NCBI GenBank assembly: GCA_963708425.1
Contig: OY970206.1
Span: forward strand, 620,001 to 684,000
DNA: 64,000 nt
Direction of reading: 5' to 3'
Source: JACMNW01 sp963708425
GTDB lineage: Bacteria; Pseudomonadota; Alphaproteobacteria; Rhodobacterales; Rhodobacteraceae
Numbering within the stretch: the first letter of the stretch is position 1; the number at the start of each line of letters is the position of its first letter. Positions 51,525 through 60,053 of the stretch are shown here, piece by piece. The translations under genes and the position numbers were made by a program. Under the pieces are notes generated by a model. That model saw nothing but the letters and a program-made list of their open reading frames with translations, ran no database searches and had not been told where the DNA came from.

Positions 51525-51833
51525 AGGCTGCGATCCTGCATGATGGGAACCGCAGCAGGCTTTAGCACCGCAGATAGGTGGGCCGAAAGCCCGCTTCGCA
51601 CCATTTGCGCGCTAGTTTGGAACGGTGGCGTCAGGGGTGTTCGGAGTTTTTGGACTGTCGCTGCCCTGCGAGGCAGGTTCGCAAGCCTATCGTTCTGGCG
51701 CACCGCCACGGCGCACGCGTCACGACTGTTACTTTCAATGATACTATCCCGACGACCAAAATAACGCCGCAGGTCCGGCTGGGTAGAAGTGGCGTGCCGG
51801 GTCAGGCTTTGCTGATCGGCACGCCGCAGGGTA
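51525..51833. other. Intergenic stretch with two hairpins, no recognised gene
   Basis: In this 309-bp spacer I see CCTGC-GAG-GCAGG (near 51665-51677) and a longer GGCGTGCCG/CGGCACGCC stem (about 51791-51825) just after the 45-residue lipoprotein gene. The latter could be its terminator although no T-run follows. No ORF with convincing start and composition was found. Confidence 0.4.
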
Positions 51834-51971
51834 TTACTTGTACTTGCCCGTGTAGGTAGGCTCGGTGGTAACCGGCTCATCCACAAATACGACAGGCTCT
51901 TCTTTCTTTGCGCAAGCTGCCACAAAGGCCAGCATGCAAAGACCGAAAACGATACGTGTGCTCTTCGACAT
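51834..51971 (-). CDS. Tiny lipoprotein (45 residues)
   Basis: This short ORF encodes MSKSTRIVFGLCMLAFVAAC followed by AKKEEPVVFVDEPVTTEPTYTGKYK. It has a charged start, hydrophobic core and lipobox (FVAAC), so it should be processed to a ~26-residue lipid-anchored peptide. GGAG lies six bases before the ATG. It is on the same strand as pccB and the other small genes. Its function is unknown. Minimum-length filters of common gene callers may miss it. Confidence 0.8.
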   Translation of the reverse strand: MSKSTRIVFGLCMLAFVAACAKKEEPVVFVDEPVTTEPTYTGKYK

Positions 51972-52179
51972 CCTCTACTCCAGTATTCTTGAAAGGCTGG
52001 GGGTTTGCCCCCCCATGTCCCTCGTTGCAAAAAATAGACCGCTTGGGTTCGGCCTGCGGAAACCTTAGCCGAAGATTCAGTGAAAAGACAATGAAGTCTG
52101 CCATCCGTCGCAAGGTGTGGCACCGCTACATCAGCAAGAATGCGCTTGTTTGGCGAAGCGCGCAGATTTTCGGCCCGCA

Positions 52180-52602
52180 TCAAAAAGGCTCCAGAATGCA
52201 GAGGCCGTCTTTGATGTTGAAGGCGACAAAGAACTGCGTGGCTTCGGGGTTTGTCTCGCCAAATGGCACGGCCATGTCGGCGAAAGAGATGATCACCTCC
52301 AGCTTGGCAGGTAACGGAGCAGTCAGGCGTGGCAGCGCGTAGGTGTCGCATAGGTGTTGCATGTCGTCGATCGAAGCATCGAATGTCACCGTGCCACCAT
52401 CGCGCGCGATGGCCGGGGCCAGATAGCGAAACCGATAGATGGCGGCGTCTGGCGACGGTGCATCGACGATAACATCGTGCAGCGTCACCCCCTGCCCCGA
52501 TGGCACGACAATCGCCTCGTCACTGCCGGGCAGAACGGTGCGACTTTGTGCTTGCGCAGTCCACAACGTGGTATCCGGTTTGGGGATCAGGGTTTCGGTC
52601 AT
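52180..52602 (-). CDS. DUF6497-like conserved protein
   Basis: This 140-residue protein has a conserved core VPSGQGVTLHDVIVDAPSPDAAIYRFRYLAPAIARDGGTVTFDASIDDMQHLCDTYALPRL and ends with PFGETNPEATQFFVAFNIKDGLCILEPF. I believe this is DUF6497, a Rhodobacterales family of unknown function. No clear signal peptide is seen in the chosen frame. It starts 14 bp after pccB on the same strand, so co-transcription is likely. Confidence 0.78.
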   Translation of the reverse strand: MTETLIPKPDTTLWTAQAQSRTVLPGSDEAIVVPSGQGVTLHDVIVDAPSPDAAIYRFRYLAPAIARDGGTVTFDASIDDMQHLCDTYALPRLTAPLPAKLEVIISFADMAVPFGETNPEATQFFVAFNIKDGLCILEPF

Positions 52603-52615
52603 CGGATCAGGGCCT

Positions 52616-54148
52616 TCAAAGCGGGATATTATCGTGCTTTTTCCATGGGTTGGTCAGTTTCTTGCTGCGCAATGCAGCAAAAGCCCGGCCGACCCTGCGG
52701 CGCGTTGAATGCGGCGTGATCACCTCGTCGATGAAGCCTTTTTCGGCAGCCACAAAGGGGTTTGCAAACCTGTCTTCATAGTCTTTCGTGCGTGCGGCGA
52801 TCTTGTCTTTGTCGGCCAATTCACTGCGATATAAGATCTCGACCGCCCCCTTGGCCCCCATCACGGCAATTTCTGCGGTCGGCCAGGCATAGTTGAAATC
52901 ACCGCGCAAATGCTTGGAGGCCATCACGTCATAGGCCCCGCCATAGGCCTTGCGGGTGATCACGGTTACCTTCGGCACTGTCGCCTCGCCGTAAGCAAAC
53001 AGCAGCTTTGCGCCATGCTTGATCACGCCGCCCAATTCCTGCGCGACCCCCGGCAAAAACCCCGGCACATCGACCAGCGTCAGGATTGGAATTTCAAAGG
53101 CGTCGCAAAACCGGACAAACCGCGCGGCTTTGCGCGAGGCGTCGATATCCAGACAGCCAGCCAACACCATCGGCTGATTGGCCACCACGCCGACAGATTG
53201 GCCTTCGATGCGAATGAAACCGGTGACGATATTGGCGGCAAACGCGGCTTGGATTTCAAAGAAATCGCCTTCGTCGGCAATCTTCTGGATCAGCTCTTTC
53301 ATGTCGTAAGGCTGGTTCGGATTGTCAGGGATCAGAGTATCAAGGCTTGGCTCAACACGCCCCGGATCATCGAAGAACGGCCGCACCGGTGCCTTTTCCC
53401 GGTTGTTCAGCGGCAGGAAATCAAACAGCCGCCGGGTTTCGGCCAGCGCCTCGACATCGTTTTCATAGGCACCGTCTGCGACGGATGATTTTTTGGTGTG
53501 GGTGGCCGCCCCGCCAAGCTCTTCTGCCGTCACCACTTCATTGGTGACAGTTTTCACCACGTCCGGGCCGGTGACGAACATGTAAGACGAGTCTTTGACC
53601 ATGAAAATGAAGTCGGTCATCGCGGGTGAATAAACCGCACCACCGGCGCAGGGGCCCATGATCAAGCTGATCTGCGGCACCACACCGGAGGCCAGAACAT
53701 TGCGCTGAAACACCTCGGCGTAGCCTGCAAGCGAGGCGACGCCTTCTTGAATGCGCGCCCCACCCGAATCGTTGATGCCGATGACGGGTGCACCGTTTTG
53801 CATCGCCATGTCCATGATTTTGCAAATCTTTTGCGCATGGGTCTCGGAAAGCGAGCCACCAAAGACAGTGAAATCCTGGCTGAACAGATAGACCATGCGG
53901 CCATTGATGGTGCCCCAGCCAGTGACCACGCCGTCGCCAGCGGGGCGGTCCGCCTCCATCCCGAAATCGGTGCAGCGATGCGCCATGAACATATCAAATT
54001 CTTCGAATGACCCGTCATCCAGCAGCAGTTCGATCCGTTCGCGCGCTGTCAGTTTGCCCTTGGCGTGCTGCGCGGCGATCCGGTGTGCGCCGCCACCATT
54101 GCGCGCGGATTCGCGGCGTACTTCAAGCTGCTGAAGGATGTCTTTCAT
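52616..54148 (-). CDS. pccB: Propionyl-CoA carboxylase beta (carboxyltransferase) subunit
   Basis: This 510-residue carboxyltransferase starts MKDILQQLEVRRESARNGGGAHRIAAQHAKGKLTARERIELLLDDGSFEEFD. It contains the two crotonase-like domains with the oxyanion-hole regions INDSGGARIQEGVASLAGYAEVF and VDVPGFLPGVAQELGGVIKHGAKLLFAYGEATVPKVTVITRKAYGGAYDVM. It takes carboxyl from biotin on PccA to propionyl-CoA. Two exact TTTGCAAA words lie inside the gene and one just upstream of it. Confidence 0.96.
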   Translation of the reverse strand: MKDILQQLEVRRESARNGGGAHRIAAQHAKGKLTARERIELLLDDGSFEEFDMFMAHRCTDFGMEADRPAGDGVVTGWGTINGRMVYLFSQDFTVFGGSLSETHAQKICKIMDMAMQNGAPVIGINDSGGARIQEGVASLAGYAEVFQRNVLASGVVPQISLIMGPCAGGAVYSPAMTDFIFMVKDSSYMFVTGPDVVKTVTNEVVTAEELGGAATHTKKSSVADGAYENDVEALAETRRLFDFLPLNNREKAPVRPFFDDPGRVEPSLDTLIPDNPNQPYDMKELIQKIADEGDFFEIQAAFAANIVTGFIRIEGQSVGVVANQPMVLAGCLDIDASRKAARFVRFCDAFEIPILTLVDVPGFLPGVAQELGGVIKHGAKLLFAYGEATVPKVTVITRKAYGGAYDVMASKHLRGDFNYAWPTAEIAVMGAKGAVEILYRSELADKDKIAARTKDYEDRFANPFVAAEKGFIDEVITPHSTRRRVGRAFAALRSKKLTNPWKKHDNIPL

Positions 54149-54217
54149 CGCCGCGTTCCCTTATGAGTTTGGTCACAATAGCCGCGCGGCCTGCAGACCG
54201 AAAGGAAAATTCGGATA

Positions 54218-54267
54218 ATTTGCAAATCTTATCGCATAGAATAATTGCAAACTGCATATCTGCAAAC
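54218..54267. promoter_or_regulatory. TGCAAA-type operator cluster between pccB and the DMT gene (probable PccR sites)
   Basis: ATTTGCAAAT (54218-54227) is a perfect palindrome. AATTGCAAAC (54243-54252) and TCTGCAAAC (54259-54267) are close relatives. The reported PccR operator is built of paired TTTGCAAA boxes. The cluster lies 70-119 bp from the pccB start codon. Confidence 0.6.
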
Positions 54268-54325
54268 TATGGCGATCTGTTTCGGCAGTTCATACGACGG
54301 CGCAAATAACCAAACGCGAGGCGTC

Positions 54326-54679
54326 ATGTCATCCATTCCTGTTCCGTTTTTGACCATCGGCCTGCTGTTGGCATCGAATATCTTCATGACTTTCGCTTGG
54401 TATGGCCATCTAAACTTCAAATCCTCGCCGATCTGGATTGTCATAGTTGTCAGTTGGAGCATCGCTTTTTTCGAGTATTGCCTGATGGTTCCGGCCAACC
54501 GCTTTGGCCACAGCCATTTTTCAGCGGCAGAGTTAAAGACCATTCAAGAAGTGATAACGCTAGGCGTTTTTGCGGTGTTTTCAGTGCTATACCTGAAAGA
54601 GCCGCTGACGTGGAACCATTTCGCAGGCTTTGGTTTTATCGCGCTGGGGGCGTTTTTTATCTTTCACAAATGGGTGTGA
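54326..54679 (+). CDS. DMT-family small membrane protein (DUF486)
   Basis: This 117-residue protein has four transmembrane helices (PVPFLTIGLLLASNIFMTFAWYGHL, IWIVIVVSWSIAFFEYCLMVPANRFGHSHFSAAELKTIQEVITLGVFAVFSVLYL, and a final AGFGFIALGAFFIFHKWV). It matches the DUF486 branch of the drug/metabolite transporter superfamily; the substrate is unknown. ATG 54326 (MSSIPVPFLTIG) was chosen over the extended frame. It diverges from pccB. Confidence 0.88.
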   Translation: MSSIPVPFLTIGLLLASNIFMTFAWYGHLNFKSSPIWIVIVVSWSIAFFEYCLMVPANRFGHSHFSAAELKTIQEVITLGVFAVFSVLYLKEPLTWNHFAGFGFIALGAFFIFHKWV

Positions 54680-54748
54680 CACGATTTTGCACGCCCTGTA
54701 TGCAGGCGGCCAATGGACAAGCGACACAGGCAGGCGTAGCGCTGCGTC

Positions 54749-55969
54749 ATGTCTGATTTACCGCAAACCCGGTTTCTCAACCGCGCCACCCCGCCGCATA
54801 TAATGACGCTGATCCTGATTGCGGGTTTGGCGGCGCTGTCGCTGAACGTGTTTTTGCCATCGCTGCCGTCGATGGCCAAGCATTTCGGGGTGGAATATCA
54901 TCTGATGCAACTGTCGGTATCGCTGTATCTGGCGATGACGGCGGTTATTCAGGTGTTTATCGGCCCGGTGTCGGACCGGTTGGGGCGGCGCGTTGTGATG
55001 CTTGGCAGCATCGCGGTGTTTGTGGCGGCGACGCTTGGCGCGGTGCTTGCGCCGAATTTCGCGGTGTTTCTGACCTGCCGGATGTTGCAAGCGGCGATTG
55101 CCACCGGGTTCGTGCTGACCCGTGCGGTGGTGCGCGATATGGTGCCGCAAGATCAGGCGGCGTCGATGATTGGCTATGTCACGATGGGGATGTCGGTGGT
55201 GCCGATGATTGGCCCGGTGATTGGCGGCATGCTGGATCAGGCGTTCGGCTGGCAGGCGTCGTTCATCATGCTGGGCGTCGGTGGGGTGGCGTTGCTGGCG
55301 CTGGTTTGGGCCGACCAGGGGGAAACCGCGACCAATCGATCGGCCAGCTTTCGCGAACAGGCACGGCAATATCCTGAGCTGTTGAAATCGCAGCGTTTTT
55401 GGGGCTATTGTCTGGCTGCTGCCTTTGCGTCTGGGGCGTTCTTTGCCTATTTGGGCGGCGCGCCCTATGTCGGCACCAATGTGTTTCAGATGGATGCCGC
55501 GACGCTTGGCTTTTACTTTGGCGCACCGGCGTTGGGCTATTTGGTGGGCAATTTCCTGTCGGGGCGCTATTCGATGCGCTACGGCATCAACCGCATGGTC
55601 ATGGCGGGGGCGTTGGTGACGACAGCAGGGCTGACACTGTTGATGCTGCTGACATGGGTTGGCCTTGGCAGCGCGAATGTGTTTTTCGGGCTGATCATCA
55701 GTGTGGGCCTTGGCAATGGCATCATGCTGCCCAGCGCCAATGCAGGGTTATTGTCGGTGCGGCCTGCTTTGGCGGGGTCTGCGGCGGGGCTTGGCGGTGC
55801 GCTTACCATTGGTGGCGGGGCAGCGCTTTCCGCGCTGGCGGGGGTGGTTCTGACGCCCGGATCAGGCACTATGCCATTGATTTTTCTGATGCTTGCGTCA
55901 TCGGCCATTTCGATATTGTGCATCATGTGGGTGATGCGCCGCGCCCGTACCATCGGGATTGGCCCTTGA
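54749..55969 (+). CDS. Bcr/CflA-type multidrug efflux MFS transporter
   Basis: This 406-residue, 12-helix MFS permease has the Bcr/CflA subgroup opening (ILIAGLAALSLNVFLPSLPSMAKHFGVEYHLMQLSVSLYL) and the MFS loop motif GPVSDRLGRRVVMLGS. Members expel bicyclomycin, chloramphenicol or sulfonamides, or export amino acids. The substrate is not predictable. It lies between the DMT gene and pccR, all in one direction. Confidence 0.9.
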   Translation: MSDLPQTRFLNRATPPHIMTLILIAGLAALSLNVFLPSLPSMAKHFGVEYHLMQLSVSLYLAMTAVIQVFIGPVSDRLGRRVVMLGSIAVFVAATLGAVLAPNFAVFLTCRMLQAAIATGFVLTRAVVRDMVPQDQAASMIGYVTMGMSVVPMIGPVIGGMLDQAFGWQASFIMLGVGGVALLALVWADQGETATNRSASFREQARQYPELLKSQRFWGYCLAAAFASGAFFAYLGGAPYVGTNVFQMDAATLGFYFGAPALGYLVGNFLSGRYSMRYGINRMVMAGALVTTAGLTLLMLLTWVGLGSANVFFGLIISVGLGNGIMLPSANAGLLSVRPALAGSAAGLGGALTIGGGAALSALAGVVLTPGSGTMPLIFLMLASSAISILCIMWVMRRARTIGIGP

Positions 55970-55978
55970 CGGCGGTGG

Positions 55979-56006
55979 TTTGCAAAGCCAGTTTCAGGTT
56001 TGCAAA
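55979..56006 (+). promoter_or_regulatory. Paired TTTGCAAA boxes upstream of pccR
   Basis: TTTGCAAA (55979-55986) and TTTGCAAA (55999-56006) are separated by 12 bp, their centres 20 bp apart (two helical turns). They end 13 bp before the pccR ATG, suggesting autoregulation. The published PccR motif, as I recall it, has a 4-bp spacer, so this spacing differs by 8 bp. Confidence 0.65.
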
Positions 56007-56019
56007 CTAGGGGGCGCTG

Positions 56020-57414
56020 ATGGCAATTGCCAAGCTGTATGCGGGTGCGAAACTGCGCGAAATGCGGGGCCGGCTTGGGCTGACGCAAAAGGCGTTTGCG
56101 GGCAAGCTGGGGGTGTCTTTGCCCTATTTGAATCAGATGGAAAACAACCATCGCCCAGTATCGGCGGCGGTGGTTTTGGGGCTGGCGCAGGAATTTGGCC
56201 AAGATGTAACTGAACTGTCAGTCGGTGACGGCGAACGTATGGTCAGCGATATGCGTGAGGCGCTTGCCGACCCGGTGTTTACTGCCACAACGCCGCCGCT
56301 GGCCGATTTGCGGCTTACTGCATCGAACGCGCCGGGGCTGGCGCGGGCATTTCTGGATTTGCACCGCGCCTATCGGCAAACGCATGAACGGCTGGCGTCC
56401 TTGGACGAGGCTTTGGGTCGCGACGGCACGGCACAACGATCATCGCCATGGGAAGAGGTGCGCGACTTCTTTCACTATTGCGACAATTATCTGGATGCAG
56501 TCGATCAGGCGGCAGAACATTTCGCTTGTCCCGCAGGTATTCGAAAAGACCCGACTATCCTGGCGATGGACCGGCTGCGGCAGCATGGCATCAGCTTGCA
56601 CTATTCCGATATTTCCGGCATCCGACAGTTTGATCCAGGCTCCGGCAGTTTGCAAATTTCAACGCAAGCCAGTGGCCCGACGCAGCGGTTCCAGATTCTG
56701 CATCAATTGGCGCTGATCACCCAAAATGACCTGCTGGAAGCGACGCTTGATCTGGCACGGTTTCAAACGCCCGAGGCGCGCGATATCGCCAAGATCGGGT
56801 TGGCGAATTACTTTGCCGGCGCGGCCCTGCTGCCCTACCGCGCGTTTCTGGCGGCGGCGCAAAGCACGCGGCATGATCTGGAACGGCTGGCCGATATGTT
56901 TGGCGCGTCAATCGAGCAGGTGGCGCATCGGTTGTCGACGCTGCAAAGGCCGGGGGAAAAGGGCATCCCGTTTTTCTTTGTGCGGGTGGATCAGGCGGGC
57001 ACCATCACCAAACGGCATTCGGCAACGCGGCTGCAATTCGCGCGGTTTGGCGGCGCTTGCCCGCTGTGGAATGTGCACCGCGCGTTTGAGACACCGGGGC
57101 AGTTTCTGCGCCAATTGGCCGAAACCCCCGACGGTGTGCGCTATCTGTGCCTTGCGCGCGATGTCTCAAAACCCGGCGGTGCGTTTCTTGCCCCGGTGCG
57201 CCGGTACGCCATCGGGCTGGGGTGTGAGGTACAGCACGCCAGCAATCTGGTTTATTCCGACGGCCTTGATTTAAAAGGGCGATTTGACCCTATCGGCATT
57301 TCATGCCGCATTTGCGAGCGGCAAAATTGCCATCAACGATCCGTACCACCGCTGGAAAGACGCCTGAGCGTCGATCCCAACTACCGCGGCCTGCTTCCCT
57401 ATGATATTGCTTAG
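56020..57414 (+). CDS. pccR: PccR-type transcriptional regulator of propionyl-CoA metabolism
   Basis: This 464-residue protein has an N-terminal XRE helix-turn-helix (GAKLREMRGRLGLTQKAFAGKLGVSLPYLNQMENNHRPVS), a central IrrE/ImmA-like domain (LDLARFQTPEARDIAKIGLANYFAGAALLPYRAFLAAA) and a C-terminal short-chain fatty acyl regulator domain with cysteines (GCEVQHASN, ISCRICERQNCHQRSVPPLERRLSVDPNYRGLLPYD). This is the architecture of PccR of Rhodobacter sphaeroides, which controls propionyl-CoA carboxylase, and of MccR/IclR-independent relatives. The adjoining pcc genes and TTTGCAAA boxes fit this identity. Confidence 0.9.
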   Translation: MAIAKLYAGAKLREMRGRLGLTQKAFAGKLGVSLPYLNQMENNHRPVSAAVVLGLAQEFGQDVTELSVGDGERMVSDMREALADPVFTATTPPLADLRLTASNAPGLARAFLDLHRAYRQTHERLASLDEALGRDGTAQRSSPWEEVRDFFHYCDNYLDAVDQAAEHFACPAGIRKDPTILAMDRLRQHGISLHYSDISGIRQFDPGSGSLQISTQASGPTQRFQILHQLALITQNDLLEATLDLARFQTPEARDIAKIGLANYFAGAALLPYRAFLAAAQSTRHDLERLADMFGASIEQVAHRLSTLQRPGEKGIPFFFVRVDQAGTITKRHSATRLQFARFGGACPLWNVHRAFETPGQFLRQLAETPDGVRYLCLARDVSKPGGAFLAPVRRYAIGLGCEVQHASNLVYSDGLDLKGRFDPIGISCRICERQNCHQRSVPPLERRLSVDPNYRGLLPYDIA

Positions 57415-57417
57415 TGA

Positions 57418-57654
57418 TCAGTCTTTGATGTGCATCCAAAGGTGATCTTTCAGATGGGCGCGCTGTTTGCGCAGCACCTCTTCCTGGTCTTCGGTCAGCA
57501 GATCAAGGCGCGTCTCGGCGCGGAAAACCCGCTCGTTCACCGCGTTGTAGTCATCGATCAATTTGGCGAAATGGGCATCGTTTTGCTTCATCGCGCTGAT
57601 CTTCTGCGCATGGTCGGGGAATTCGTCGGCAAGCGCGTGCGGGGTATGGGGCAT
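57418..57654 (-). CDS. Small DUF465 (YdcH-like) protein
   Basis: This 78-residue, almost entirely helical cytosolic protein has the DUF465 pattern: PHALADEFPDHAQKISAMKQNDAHFAKLIDDYNAVNERVFRAE, then LTEDQEEVLRKQRAHLKDHLWMHI. Its function is unknown. It converges with pccR (3 bp between stops) and follows betA on its own strand. ATG 57654 was chosen. Confidence 0.88.
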   Translation of the reverse strand: MPHTPHALADEFPDHAQKISAMKQNDAHFAKLIDDYNAVNERVFRAETRLDLLTEDQEEVLRKQRAHLKDHLWMHIKD

Positions 57655-57725
57655 GGAAACTTCCTTTGTCTGGTCAGACAAGGACGCTATCCGCCAAACC
57701 GCCGCAGAACTTTGACCTCGATCAA

Positions 57726-59378
57726 CTAACGCTGACTTTGCCGCCAATTTGCGTTGATCATCGGTTCAAGGTTTGATCGCGCCAACGGCACCCGCCCCAA
57801 AATGTGATCGGCGGCCTTTTCACCAACCATGATCGACGGCGCGTTCAAATTGCCATTGGTAACCTGCGGGAAGATAGAGCTATCGGCGACGCGCAGTCCC
57901 TCAACCCCAATGACCCGGCATTCGGGATCGACCACTGCCAGCGGATCATCGGCCCGGCCCATGCGCGCAGTGCCGCAAGGGTGATAGGCGCTTTCGGCGT
58001 GTTCTCGAATGAAGGCATCAATCTCGGCGTCGGTTTGCACGGCGGTGCCGGGTTGAATCTCGTGTTTCACATGCGCCTGCATGGCGGGTTGGCCAAAGAT
58101 TTCGCGCGTCAGCCGAATGCAGGTGCGGAATTCTTCCCAATCCTGCGTCTCGCTCATGTAGTTGAAGCGGATCACCGGCGGCGCGCCTGGGTCGTTTGAC
58201 CGCAACGAAACCGCGCCGCGCGACAGCGATCGCATCGGGCCAACATGCGCCTGAAAACCGTGGCCTTCGGCGGCGGCTTTGCCATCATAACGCACGGCGA
58301 TGGGCAGGAAATGATACTGAATATCGGGGTAATCGATGCCTGCGCGCGACCGGATAAAGGCACACGCCTCGAACTGGTTGCTGGCACCTATGCCCGTGCC
58401 GGTGAACAGCCACTGCGCGCCGATCAGGCCCTTGCCAAACAGGTTCCAGTGTTTGAACAGCGTGATCGGCTGCTTGGCGGCGAATTGCATGTAAACTTCG
58501 AGATGGTCTTGCAGATTTGCGCCCACCCCGGCCCGGTCCGCCCGCACCGCAATGCCATGCTCCGCCAGATGCGCGCCAGGCCCGATACCAGACAGCATCA
58601 GCAGTTTTGGCGTGTTGATGGATGACGCTGCAAGAATAACCTCGGTGCGGGCGCGGATCACTTCGATCTGGCCGCCCCGGTCCAGTTCAACCCCCACAGC
58701 GCGGTTGCCGTCAAACACCACGCGCCGGGCCAACCCGCGTACCAGTCTGACCTTGCCACCCTTCAAGGCGGGTCGCAGATAGGCATTCGCCGCCGACCAG
58801 CGCCGCCCCTTCCAGATTGTCGCCTCCATCGGGCCAAAGCCTTCTTGCGACTGGCCATTATAGTCTGACGTCACTGGATAGCCCGCCTGCGCGCCCGCTT
58901 GAATAAAGGCTTCGAACAGCGGGTTCGACCGTGGTCCGCGCGTGATGTGCAAGGGCCCATCCGTGCCGCGAAACGACGCATCGCCCGGCCCGTGCCAGTT
59001 TTCCATCCGCTTGAAATACGGCAGCACATCGGCATAGGACCAGCCAGTCGCACCCATGTCATCCCAAGTGTCAAAGTCGCGCGCATGGCCCCGGACATAG
59101 ACCATGCCGTTGATCGAGGATGACCCGCCCACCACTTTGCCGCGTGGCGTGGCAAGGCTGCGCCCGCCCAAATGCGGCTCGGGTTCGGTGCGCAGGCCCC
59201 AATCGTACATCGGCATGTTCATCGGGAACGACAGTGCGCCCGGCATCTGGATGAACGGCCCGGCGTCGGTGCCGCCATGCTCGATGATGGTCACGGTGCG
59301 GCCTGCCTCGGCCAGCCGGTACGCCATGGCGCAACCGGCACTGCCCGCACCGACGATGACGTAATCAGTAAAGGCCAT
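57726..59378 (-). CDS. betA: Choline dehydrogenase
   Basis: This 550-residue FAD-dependent GMC oxidoreductase has the ADP-binding motif YVIVGAGSAGCAMAYRLAEAG, the GMC signatures GKVVGGSSSINGMVYVRG and AASSINTPKLLMLSGIGPGAHL, and the catalytic His in ESAYHPCGTARMG. It oxidises choline to betaine aldehyde at the membrane. The betI-betA and choXWV neighbours support the substrate. No betB (betaine aldehyde dehydrogenase) or betC is adjacent; BetA can itself oxidise the aldehyde. ATG 59378 is preferred over TTG 59381. Confidence 0.93.
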   Translation of the reverse strand: MAFTDYVIVGAGSAGCAMAYRLAEAGRTVTIIEHGGTDAGPFIQMPGALSFPMNMPMYDWGLRTEPEPHLGGRSLATPRGKVVGGSSSINGMVYVRGHARDFDTWDDMGATGWSYADVLPYFKRMENWHGPGDASFRGTDGPLHITRGPRSNPLFEAFIQAGAQAGYPVTSDYNGQSQEGFGPMEATIWKGRRWSAANAYLRPALKGGKVRLVRGLARRVVFDGNRAVGVELDRGGQIEVIRARTEVILAASSINTPKLLMLSGIGPGAHLAEHGIAVRADRAGVGANLQDHLEVYMQFAAKQPITLFKHWNLFGKGLIGAQWLFTGTGIGASNQFEACAFIRSRAGIDYPDIQYHFLPIAVRYDGKAAAEGHGFQAHVGPMRSLSRGAVSLRSNDPGAPPVIRFNYMSETQDWEEFRTCIRLTREIFGQPAMQAHVKHEIQPGTAVQTDAEIDAFIREHAESAYHPCGTARMGRADDPLAVVDPECRVIGVEGLRVADSSIFPQVTNGNLNAPSIMVGEKAADHILGRVPLARSNLEPMINANWRQSQR

Positions 59379-59421
59379 CAATAAACCCCATCGACGAACT
59401 TGCTGGCCTTAGGTTGCGCAG

Positions 59422-60006
59422 TCATGGATGCGCCCTTTTCAATTCTGCATTCAGATAATCCAGCACCAACGCGACCGAGCCTTTGCCATCGGGTGCGGTG
59501 CCGGTCAGCGCCTCACGCAGATAAACGCCGTCGATCAGCGCACCCAGACCGTTGGCCACCGCTTCGGCCTTTGCCCCAGCAAGGGGGCGCAAACAGACCA
59601 GCAGGTTAGAGCGTAACCGGCCCTGATAAACTGCCAGCAAACGGCGGGCTTCGGGCAAGGTCTGCGCCAGAACGTAGAAATTCAGCCACGCGCCCACCAC
59701 TTCGCGTCTAAAGTTGGCTGGGCTGAACGACGCCCGCAGAATGGCATGCAACCGCTGCTCTGGTCCGGTGGCAACCGCAAGTGCGCCTCGCACTTCCGCA
59801 CCATATAGCGACAGAACATGCCGCATGGCCGCCAGAAACATGGCCTCCTTGCTGCCAAAGTAGTGATGCGCCAAGGCGGTCGACATGCCCGCGCGCTTGG
59901 CTATTTGGCTCACCGTTACGTCCAGACTGCCCGAACGCCCGATCTCGACAATCGTTGCGTTGACCAGCGCCGCCTTTCGGATAGGCTCCATTCCAAGCTT
60001 GGGCAT
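59422..60006 (-). CDS. betI: BetI, TetR-family repressor of choline genes
   Basis: This 194-residue regulator has an N-terminal TetR helix-turn-helix (RKAALVNATIVEIGRSGSLDVTVSQIAKRAGMSTALAHHYFGSKEAMFLAAMRH), close to BetI including SxALxHHYFG. The C-terminal domain would bind choline. It lies upstream of betA on the same strand and is divergent from choX. GAGG placed for the second of two adjacent ATGs gives the start at 60006. Confidence 0.93.
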   Translation of the reverse strand: MPKLGMEPIRKAALVNATIVEIGRSGSLDVTVSQIAKRAGMSTALAHHYFGSKEAMFLAAMRHVLSLYGAEVRGALAVATGPEQRLHAILRASFSPANFRREVVGAWLNFYVLAQTLPEARRLLAVYQGRLRSNLLVCLRPLAGAKAEAVANGLGALIDGVYLREALTGTAPDGKGSVALVLDYLNAELKRAHP

Positions 60007-60053
60007 CATGACCTCGCAAAAAAGACTTGCCAAGCCGAGGGTGCGTGAAGTTT

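Noticed and set aside
51518..52351. Minus-strand ORF of 277 codons between the 132-residue gene and DUF6497
   Set aside because: It crosses the 45-residue lipoprotein gene in another frame and has no family features or good start. The small lipoprotein is the better explanation.
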